Of a stretch of 64,000 bases of DNA, positions 57,094 through 64,000 are shown in pieces. The position numbers and the translations under genes are program-made. How positions within the stretch are numbered: position 1 is the stretch's first letter; every line of letters starts with the position of its first letter. Source of the DNA: Salinispora oceanensis (lineage in GTDB: Bacteria; Actinomycetota; Actinomycetes; Mycobacteriales; Micromonosporaceae); assembly GCF_000383575.1 (NCBI RefSeq), contig NZ_KB911579.1:2946523-3010522 (forward strand). Reading direction: 5' to 3'. Below the pieces are notes generated by a model. It ran no database searches. It was given only the letters and a program-made list of their open reading frames with translations, and had not been told where the DNA came from.

Positions 57094-60000
57094 TCAGTTC
57101 ACCGAGCCGATGGCGACGGCGCTGCGGCCGACGACCGCGCCCTCCGCCGTCACCACGGTCAGCTCACCCTGCAGTTCCCGGCCAGCGGCCGGGCCCGCCA
57201 GGGCGGTCACCGTGCCGCTGAAGGCGTCGGTGGCGCCGTGTCCCAGGGCGAGTGGGGTTGACGGTGCCGACAGGCTGCCGAGCGCCGGGGCGGAGAAGGA
57301 GTCCCGGTAGTCGTACGCGGTGCTGCCACCGAGGCCGTCCACCGCGTACCCCTCGACCACGATCCGGTAGGTGCCCGCGGCCGGCTCCGACAGCGTTACC
57401 GCCTCCTCCGAGTCCCCGTCTGCGGAGGAGCCGAGCAGCTCGGTGCCCCGGTAGACGTACAGGTCCAGGTCGGCCCCGGCGTTTGCCGGGTTACCGATCC
57501 GGGCCGCGAACTCGGCCGCGTCGGCCGGCACCTCCACGAGGAACTCCTGCGCGGCGCCCTCGGCGACAGTCGGGCGGTCAGTGTGGACGCTGGCGAGCGG
57601 TCCACCCTGGCCGGTGACGGTCACCGGGCCATAGGTGTTGGTCACGCTCCACTCGACCGGGGTCGGCGTACCGGCGTCAACCGCCGGTAGCTCGACCATG
57701 GCCGGCTCGAACGCCACACCCTGGATCCGCGCCGTCAGCTGGTACGGGTTGTTCAGCGACGGCGAGGTGCGACGCGACTCCACCTCGATCTGCCAGACAC
57801 CGGGGAGCGGGTTCTGGTAGTCCCGCTCCTGCGGGTTGCAGATGTCGGGGTCGGAGTAGTTGGTGAAGCAGACCCGGCTGGAGGTGCTCTCCGTCGGCAC
57901 GCCGTACGGGTTGAACGCGATGAAACGGGTCTGCGAGCCGGTGGCGATGCCGCCGAGGTTCAGCTGGAGGGCCTCGGTACCGGGCGGAACGGTAACGAAG
58001 TAGGACTCGAAGCCGTTCCGGTCAACCGAGCCTTCGGCCGAGAAGGAGAAGTCCGGCTTGCGGGTGTCGTTGCTGGCCACGACCACGAGGGAGACCTCGA
58101 AGTCGATCGTGTTGGTCGCCGGGTCATCCACCGTCATGATCGCGCCGTGCGCGCCCGCGTCCGGTCGAGCGACGACGGGGACGGTCACGGTCCGGTTCAA
58201 CGGCAACTTGACGGACTTCGGTGCCTGGAAGGTGCCGTCATTGCCGCGCAGCGCGATGTCGTGCTTGACGGTGCCGGTCGGCCCGCTGGTACGGGTGATC
58301 TTGACCCGGTAGGTCTTCTTCTGGTCGATCCGGTGACCCCCCTCGCCAGCGGCGCACCGGTTGTAGACGCCGGTACCGCGGTCCGGCGTCCCCAGCTGGT
58401 CGGAGAGGACGGTGCAGACCGGTGCCACCGAGGTGTACGAGCGGGTCTGCACGCCCTTGCGGAGCAGCTTCCACGCGCCGGACACGTCCACCATGCCGTA
58501 GCCCTGGCCGTACGTGGGCACGTCCTTGATCGGCTTCGCCGAGCTGTACAGCGCGCGGCGCAGCATCTGCGGGGTGACCCCGCGGTCGGTCGCCCGGGCG
58601 GCCGAGAGCAACAGCGCGGTGGCGCCGGCGGCCTGGGGAGAGGCCATCGAGGTGCCGTTGAACATCCCGTAGCCCGGCGGCAGCGAGTAGCCGGCCTCGG
58701 GGACCGGGCTGCCCGCCTGCCAGAGCGGGGTGGTGGAGATCGCCGCGCCGGGTGCGGCGACGTTCGGCTTGGTGCCGCCGTCTTCACGTGGGCCCCGGGA
58801 CGAGAAGTTGAACAGTGCGTTCTTGGTCCGCACCACCGAGCCGTAGTTGGCCAGCCAGGTGTCCTTGCTGACGCTGGCCGCGACGCTGACGACGTGCTGG
58901 GCGACCGACGGGTCGCCGACGGTGTTCAGGCCGGGGCCGGAGTTGCCGGCGGAGATGATGAGCTGGACGCCGTAGGTGGTGATGAGGTTGTTGTACAGCT
59001 CGGCGCGGGCGTTGTCGCCGTCGTTGAGCGCCGGCAGACCACCGATCGACATGTTGACCACGTCGACACCCCGGTTGATGACCAGGTCGGCCATTCCGCT
59101 GGTGAGCGCCGAGTAGGTGCAGCCACCGCCCCAGGAGCAGGCGCGGGACGAGACGAGCTGGGCGCCGGGCGCGGCGCCGTCGAACACCTCGTTGCCGAAC
59201 ATGTCGTTGGCGGCGGTGATGCCGGCGACGTGACTGCCGTGGGCGTCCGAGACGATGCCGATGTTGACGTAGTCGACCAGGCCGGGGCCGCCGACCGGGG
59301 TGGTGTCGACGTCCTCCCGGAACTCGACCACGAAGGGCAGCTGCTCGCGGACGGTGGTTGCCGGGTCGTCCGTGCCGAAGTGCCCGACATCGAACTTCTC
59401 CTGGTACGGACGCATGACCGTCTCGTCGGTGAAGTCTCCGTCGAGGTCAACGTCGATCAGGATGTCGTTCGTGGCGGGGTCGTAGAGCACGCCCCACTCG
59501 TCGGTGGTGTCGCCGTCGCGGTTGACGTCACCGCCCACCTCGCTGCCCGCGGTGATCTGCTCCCGGAAGACGTTGAAGTGGTAGCTGCCCGCCGGTGCCG
59601 TCCAGGTCGCACCGGCCGACTCGAACGATGGGCCGGTGACCTCGGTGATCATCGGGCGCCAGGTGGCATCCTCGAACGGGTGCGTCGCGGTGACCCAGTC
59701 GACGATCTTTCGGTCGCCAGTGGTGGTTTGCTGGAGCGCCGGGTGGTCCAGGTCCACGCCGGAGTCCATGATGCCGATGGTGATTCCCCGGCCGTCCCAC
59801 TCGGGATTCTGGTCAACGAACTTGACGGCGCCGGTCTCGCCGGCCGGCAGGTAGGGGTTGTCCGCGCGGGTGTCGTCACCGGGACCGCTGAGCGTGCTGC
59901 CCTGCTTCGCCGCCTGCTGGCCGTTGGTCACCGGCCGCGGGTCGGTGAGCTGGATCGTCTCGTCCAGGTCGACCGCGGCGACCCCGGGCAGGGTAGCGGC

Positions 60001-60339
60001 TTTGATCACCTTGCTGGTCGGGACGGTGGCCAGGACGTAGCCGATGGTGTCGTATTTGTCCGTGACGGCCGCACCGAGCTCGGTCAGGTCGGCAGCGACC
60101 TCTTTCGCCTCGTCCTGCTCGGTCGCGACGATCAGGGTGACGGTCTCGGCCTTCGTCGCTTCCGCCTCGGCCAGGAGTTTGGCGTCGTGCGAACCCAGCA
60201 CCTCCACGGGGGTGGATGGCGTGTCGGGTGCGGCGCTCGCGGTGGCGGCGCCGCCCGCGACGGTCACGGCGCTGGCGGCCATGACCGAGGCGAAGAGTCC
60301 GGCGGAGGTGCGCCGGCTCAGCTTTCGGGGTTTGCTCAC
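57094..60339 (-). CDS. Large secreted subtilisin-like serine protease (S8)
   Basis: A 1081-residue exported protease. A signal peptide (residues about 1-36, ending ATASAAP) and an I9-like propeptide (EATKAETVTLIVATEQDEA onward) precede the catalytic domain, whose triad lies in GIMDSGVDLDH (Asp), DAHGSHVAGI (His) and NGTSMASPQAAG (Ser). Some 100 residues are inserted between the Asp and His motifs. The C-terminal half has beta-sandwich modules, one with a pre-peptidase C-terminal pattern (ADLDLYVYRGTEL). GGAGGAG lies 5-6 nt before the GTG at 60339, setting the start. Likely a secreted nutrient protease. Confidence 0.93.
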   Translation of the reverse strand: MSKPRKLSRRTSAGLFASVMAASAVTVAGGAATASAAPDTPSTPVEVLGSHDAKLLAEAEATKAETVTLIVATEQDEAKEVAADLTELGAAVTDKYDTIGYVLATVPTSKVIKAATLPGVAAVDLDETIQLTDPRPVTNGQQAAKQGSTLSGPGDDTRADNPYLPAGETGAVKFVDQNPEWDGRGITIGIMDSGVDLDHPALQQTTTGDRKIVDWVTATHPFEDATWRPMITEVTGPSFESAGATWTAPAGSYHFNVFREQITAGSEVGGDVNRDGDTTDEWGVLYDPATNDILIDVDLDGDFTDETVMRPYQEKFDVGHFGTDDPATTVREQLPFVVEFREDVDTTPVGGPGLVDYVNIGIVSDAHGSHVAGITAANDMFGNEVFDGAAPGAQLVSSRACSWGGGCTYSALTSGMADLVINRGVDVVNMSIGGLPALNDGDNARAELYNNLITTYGVQLIISAGNSGPGLNTVGDPSVAQHVVSVAASVSKDTWLANYGSVVRTKNALFNFSSRGPREDGGTKPNVAAPGAAISTTPLWQAGSPVPEAGYSLPPGYGMFNGTSMASPQAAGATALLLSAARATDRGVTPQMLRRALYSSAKPIKDVPTYGQGYGMVDVSGAWKLLRKGVQTRSYTSVAPVCTVLSDQLGTPDRGTGVYNRCAAGEGGHRIDQKKTYRVKITRTSGPTGTVKHDIALRGNDGTFQAPKSVKLPLNRTVTVPVVARPDAGAHGAIMTVDDPATNTIDFEVSLVVVASNDTRKPDFSFSAEGSVDRNGFESYFVTVPPGTEALQLNLGGIATGSQTRFIAFNPYGVPTESTSSRVCFTNYSDPDICNPQERDYQNPLPGVWQIEVESRRTSPSLNNPYQLTARIQGVAFEPAMVELPAVDAGTPTPVEWSVTNTYGPVTVTGQGGPLASVHTDRPTVAEGAAQEFLVEVPADAAEFAARIGNPANAGADLDLYVYRGTELLGSSADGDSEEAVTLSEPAAGTYRIVVEGYAVDGLGGSTAYDYRDSFSAPALGSLSAPSTPLALGHGATDAFSGTVTALAGPAAGRELQGELTVVTAEGAVVGRSAVAIGSVN

Positions 60340-60469
60340 GTTCTCTCCTCCGGAGAACAGGGCCCTCAGTTCCAGGGCACACGTGAGCGAAATCCTTCGG
60401 CTATCGATGTCGATTGTCACCACTGACAGAGGCCTTGTGACCATCTCGTGACCTGCGGGTTTGTCGCTG

Positions 60470-61678
60470 TCACACCGAATCGGCGCGATTTCCATCCACT
60501 TGCGAGTTAATCCGCATCCACTCTGGAACAGGTTCGGTGAGCTCCGGTGCCTGCGGCTGGCGGGGGGCGAGCTCCACCTGCGGCGGCGGGGCCAGCTCCT
60601 CATCGGAGACGCCCAGCTCGGCGAGCTTGCGGGCGCTGACCAGCACGCGTGACTCCAGCGAACCGACCGCCCGGTTGTACGCCGTCACCGCCCCACCGAG
60701 CGTGGACCCCAGCCGGCCCACGTGTTCGCCGAGCGTGGCGAGTCGGCCGTGTAGTTCCCGGGCGAGCGAGTGCACCGCCACCGCGTTGCTGGCCAGCGCC
60801 GCCTGCCGCCACGCATAGGCGACCGTACGCAGCAGTGCGACGAGGGTGGCCGGGGTCGCCAGCACCACGTTGCGGGTAAAGGCGTGCTCCAGCAGGGTCG
60901 GGTCGCGCTGTAGGGCGACGTCGAGGAACGGGTCGGCCGGCACGAAGAGGACCACGAACTCCGGCGCCGGGTCGAATGCGGTCCAGTACGCCTTCGCGGC
61001 CAGCGCGTCAACGTGGGCCCGCAGATGTTTCGCGTGGGCGTCCAGGTGCGCGTCGCGTCCCCGTTCGTCGCGGGCCTCCATCGCGGTCAGGTACGCCTCG
61101 AATGGCGCCTTCGCGTCCACCACCACCGACCGCCCCCCGTGCAGGCGAACCACCAGGTCGGGGCGGACCGTCTGCTGGTCGGTCGTGGCTGTTACCTGCT
61201 CGGCGAAGTCGCAGTGCTCCAGCATGCCGGCCGCCTCAACGATGCGGCGCAGCTGGTGCTCACCCCACCGCCCCCGGACCTGCGGCGCCCGCAGCGCCGC
61301 GACGAGCTGTTTGGTCTCGGTGCGCAGCTCACCGGAGACCGTGCTCATGGCACGCACCTGCTCGCGCAGCTCGGCGTAGGCGTCAACCCGGTCCCGCTCC
61401 AACTCGGCGACCCGCTGCTCGTAGCGGTGGAGCGTGTCGTGCAGGGGGGCCACCGCACGGGCCACCGCCTCCTGGGACTGCGCGGTCGCCTCGTAGCCCA
61501 GCGTCCGTAGGGACTGCTCCAGGCGACCCTCGCCCGCCTGCGCGGCGGCGAGCGTGGCCTCCAACCGGGCCAGCTCGGTGGCGGATCGGGCGCGGGCGGC
61601 GTACCACCCCACCGCGCCGCCCGCCGCGAGGCAGCCGAGCACCACGGCCAGCGTCGGAAACTCCATGTCGCCGAGCAT
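60470..61678 (-). CDS. rmuC: DNA recombination protein RmuC
   Basis: A 402-residue RmuC homologue. An N-terminal membrane helix (LAVVLGCLAAGGAVGWYAA) leads to a coiled coil (residues about 30-115) and the nuclease-like core (VRGRWGEHQLRRIVEAAGM; RPDLVVRLHGGRSVVVDAKAPFEAYL; FVVLFVPADPFLD). The family limits inversions at repeats. The ATG at 61678 has TACCCG 6 nt upstream; the ATG at 61666 (MEFPTL) is an alternative. Confidence 0.92.
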   Translation of the reverse strand: MLGDMEFPTLAVVLGCLAAGGAVGWYAARARSATELARLEATLAAAQAGEGRLEQSLRTLGYEATAQSQEAVARAVAPLHDTLHRYEQRVAELERDRVDAYAELREQVRAMSTVSGELRTETKQLVAALRAPQVRGRWGEHQLRRIVEAAGMLEHCDFAEQVTATTDQQTVRPDLVVRLHGGRSVVVDAKAPFEAYLTAMEARDERGRDAHLDAHAKHLRAHVDALAAKAYWTAFDPAPEFVVLFVPADPFLDVALQRDPTLLEHAFTRNVVLATPATLVALLRTVAYAWRQAALASNAVAVHSLARELHGRLATLGEHVGRLGSTLGGAVTAYNRAVGSLESRVLVSARKLAELGVSDEELAPPPQVELAPRQPQAPELTEPVPEWMRINSQVDGNRADSV

Positions 61679-61771
61679 CCCAAACGGGTACGACCGACCG
61701 GTGCCGGGTGGATCGAAGGTGATGTCGCCCCGCCTCCGCCGTGGGCCGGCACGCCGGCCCGTCCACGGTGC

Positions 61772-64000
61772 TCAGCCGGTGTTGCGCATGCCGGCGGCGA
61801 TACCGTTGACCGTGGTGAGCAGGGCGCGTTCCAAAGCGGTGCCGTCGCTGGGCGCCCGACGGCTGCCCGGTGCCGTCACCACCGCCCGGCCTGGTGCGCC
61901 GGAATCCCGGTACTGCCGCAGCAACGCCACCTGGAGGTGGTGCAGCGGTTCCAGGTAGGTGTCCCGTACCGCCAGCGTGCGCTGGAGCACCGGCGCGTTC
62001 TCCAACAGCTCCGGGGAGGCGGTGACGGCGAGCACCTCCCGCCGGGTCAGCTCGTACTCCTGCTCGATCTTGTGGAAGATCGGGTGCAGCTTCTTCGGCA
62101 CCAGCGTCTCCACGTACCGCCGCGCGATGGTCAGGTCGGTCTTGGTCAGCATCATCTCCACGTTCGACAGGAACGTCCGGAAGAAGTGCCAACTGCGGTG
62201 CATCTCGGCGAGCACGTCCCCGTGGCCGGCGGCGCGGGCCGCCGCCAGCCCGGAGCCGACGCCGAACCAGCCGGGGACGATCTGTCGGGTCTGGGTCCAG
62301 CCGAACACCCACGGGATGGCCCGCAGGCCGGTGAGCCCGGCACCGGTGTTCGGTCGCTTCGCCGGTCGGGAGCCGATGTTCAACGCGCCGAGCAGCTCGG
62401 TCGGGGTGGACGCCCAGAAGTACGCCGGCAGGTCCGGGTCCTCGACCAGGTCCCGGTACGAGCGGTAGGCCGCCGCGCTCACCACGTCCATCGTCGCGTC
62501 CCAGCGTTCCAGCATCTCGGCCGGCTGCCGGGGTGCGGTGTGCAGCAGCGTCGACTGGAGCACCGCGGCCACGGTCAGCTCCAGGTTCTCCCGGGCCAGC
62601 GCCGGCAGGCTGTACTTGTCGGAGATCACCTCGCCCTGCTCGGTCACCTTGATCTCGCCGTCAAGGGTCCCGTAGGGCTGGGCCAGGATCGCGTCGTGCG
62701 TCGGCCCACCGCCTCGGCCGACCGTGCCGCCCCGGCCGTGGAAGAGCCGCAGCTGCACGCCGTGCCGGGCGGCCACGTCCCGCAGGGCGCGCTGCGCCCG
62801 GTGGATAGACCACTGACTGGTGGTGATGCCGGCTTCCTTGTTGGAGTCGGAGTAGCCGAGCATCACTTCCTGTACGTCGCCGCGGGCGGTGACCAGGGCC
62901 CGGTAGGCGGGTAGCGAGAGCAACTCGTCCAGCAGGTCGCCGCCGGCGTTCAACTCGGCGGGGGTCTCCAACAGCGGTACGAAGCCGATCCGGGCCCGGC
63001 TGCTGTGCACGTCCACCAGCCCCGCCTCGCGGGCCAACACCACGGCGGCGAGGACATCGTCCACACCGAGGGTCATCGAGATGATGTACGACTCGATCAC
63101 CTCGGTCCCGAACCGGTCCTGGGCCTCCCGGATGGTGCCGAAGACATCGAAGGTCCGGCGGGCCGACTCGGTCAGCGGAGTGTCGAGCGTGGACAGGGGT
63201 CGACGGCCGGCCAGCTCGTCGGCGAGGAGCTTGGTGCGCTCCAGCCGGCTCAGCGCCGGGTAGTCGGACACCTCGCCTACCGCTGCGAAGAGCTGGGTCA
63301 ACACCTCGTGGTGCTTCTCGGCGTGCTCGCGGACGTCCATGGTGGCGAGGTGCAGGCCGAAGGCGGAGACCGTACGGATGGTCGAGGCGAGCCGGCCCAC
63401 GGCGGTGAGCTGGCCGGAGTTGCGGGCCAGCGAGGCGCGCAGCAGCTCCAGGTCGGCGATCAGCTCACCCGAGCCGCGGTAGTCCCGTCCCGGCAGGTGC
63501 GCCGTGCCCTGGCGGAGCCGCTGCCGGGTGTTGGCGAGCTTCGACTTCACGCACCGGGCCTTGAGCCGGTACGGCTCCTCGGCATTCACCCGACGGAACC
63601 GGGGCGCCACCTCGGGCAGCGCGTCCAGGTCGGCGGCGAGGCTCGCGGAGAGGTCCAGCGAGACGCCGCGCAACCGCCGGGAGACGGAGACCTCGTTGAT
63701 CAGTTGGTCCATGGCCTTCTCGGTGGCGGCGAGGCCGTGCTCGTGCGCGATGACCAGGACCTCCCGGGTCACCGTGGGGGTGACGAACGGGTTGCCGTCC
63801 CGGTCACCCCCGATCCAGGTGCCGAAGGTGAGGGGTCGGGCGGTGGGTGAGGTCTCCACCCCGAGGGTGCGGAGCGTGTCGGCGAGGTCGTCAAGCACCT
63901 GGGGCGCCGCCTCGGCGTACAGGTCGCGTAGGTAGTAGATGGCGTTGCGCGCCTCGTCGGTCGGGTCCGGCCGGTCGAGCCGCAGCTCGTCGGTCTGCCA
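61772..64000 (-). CDS. ppc: Phosphoenolpyruvate carboxylase, 5' part outside the window
   Basis: The frame is open to base 64000, so the N-terminus lies beyond the window; 742 residues are visible against about 900-930 usual. [15 protein letters not shown] (catalytic His region begins upstream in other species as HPTE), [16 protein letters not shown] with the conserved Lys, [18 protein letters not shown] and the invariant C-terminal MRNTG are present. It fixes bicarbonate to PEP, giving oxaloacetate, and opposes PckG at 39122. Confidence 0.96.
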   Translation of the reverse strand, partial: WQTDELRLDRPDPTDEARNAIYYLRDLYAEAAPQVLDDLADTLRTLGVETSPTARPLTFGTWIGGDRDGNPFVTPTVTREVLVIAHEHGLAATEKAMDQLINEVSVSRRLRGVSLDLSASLAADLDALPEVAPRFRRVNAEEPYRLKARCVKSKLANTRQRLRQGTAHLPGRDYRGSGELIADLELLRASLARNSGQLTAVGRLASTIRTVSAFGLHLATMDVREHAEKHHEVLTQLFAAVGEVSDYPALSRLERTKLLADELAGRRPLSTLDTPLTESARRTFDVFGTIREAQDRFGTEVIESYIISMTLGVDDVLAAVVLAREAGLVDVHSSRARIGFVPLLETPAELNAGGDLLDELLSLPAYRALVTARGDVQEVMLGYSDSNKEAGITTSQWSIHRAQRALRDVAARHGVQLRLFHGRGGTVGRGGGPTHDAILAQPYGTLDGEIKVTEQGEVISDKYSLPALARENLELTVAAVLQSTLLHTAPRQPAEMLERWDATMDVVSAAAYRSYRDLVEDPDLPAYFWASTPTELLGALNIGSRPAKRPNTGAGLTGLRAIPWVFGWTQTRQIVPGWFGVGSGLAAARAAGHGDVLAEMHRSWHFFRTFLSNVEMMLTKTDLTIARRYVETLVPKKLHPIFHKIEQEYELTRREVLAVTASPELLENAPVLQRTLAVRDTYLEPLHHLQVALLRQYRDSGAPGRAVVTAPGSRRAPSDGTALERALLTTVNGIAAGMRNTG

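Noticed and set aside
58147..60426. Long + strand frame (759 codons) opposite the subtilase
   Set aside because: It is antisense to a gene with signal peptide, intact catalytic triad and a strong ribosome site; its composition (runs of Arg, Gly, Val, Asp) is what a GC-rich antisense frame gives.

Overview
The window is high-GC actinobacterial chromosome. Dense genes with G/C-ending codons, many GTG starts, a GTP-type PEP carboxykinase, an AccA/AccE/PccB acyl-CoA carboxylase set, a GuaB1-type GMP reductase, three eukaryotic-type Ser/Thr kinases and a MarR/MFS pair all fit this. The overall gene style suggests Micromonosporaceae (Micromonospora or Salinispora); that placement is inference, since no search was run. 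A recurring 5' signal supports a single coherent genome: many genes have a TANNNT hexamer 6-8 nt before an ATG/GTG with no Shine-Dalgarno, the layout of leaderless mRNA. I used it to choose several starts. No rRNA, tRNA, CRISPR array, insertion sequence or prophage was seen.

Layout. 1-12.8 kb: 3' end of upp, a phosphohexomutase, a Ser/Thr kinase, a methylmalonyl-CoA mutase large subunit, an M20 amidohydrolase, a DUF4349 lipoprotein, a metallo-beta-lactamase-fold hydrolase with a coiled-coil partner, a gamma-glutamylcyclotransferase-like protein and an LpdA-type flavoprotein. 12.8-13.9 kb: about 1.1 kb without a conventional gene, holding a 9-codon micro-ORF with its own promoter and terminator signals, an inverted-repeat-bounded segment, and a leader peptide with tandem Thr codons followed by a possible attenuator. 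13.9-15.2 kb: a short threonyl-tRNA synthetase without editing domain. 15.2-23.9 kb: a heterodimeric ABC exporter, DoxX/TetR and MarR/MFS divergent pairs, and guaB1. 24-36.7 kb: accA, an O-methyltransferase, maf, accE, pccB and birA, with a + strand signalling island (two nearly identical kinases, an M50-like protease, an ECF sigma factor and a membrane partner) set among them. 36.7-48 kb: a PH-domain protein, two GtrA proteins, pckG, a geranylgeranyl-reductase-like flavoprotein, a Z-prenyltransferase, otsB, an XRE regulator with small companion genes, a lysozyme-fold protein and a rhomboid. 48-64 kb: a TrxR-like ferredoxin reductase, a TetR/NmrA-type pair, glpX with a DMT transporter, xseAB, ispH, a large subtilase, rmuC and ppc (5' end beyond the window).

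How the genes fit together. AccA, AccE and PccB make methylmalonyl-CoA from propionyl-CoA, and the mutase links this to succinyl-CoA. PckG, Ppc and GlpX control the PEP/oxaloacetate node and gluconeogenesis. IspH, the Z-prenyltransferase and the GGR-like enzyme belong to isoprenoid metabolism. The most notable regulatory features are the Thr-codon leader/attenuator before the second ThrRS, paired palindromic operators between divergent TetR-controlled genes, and the kinase/protease/sigma island inside the carboxylase cluster.
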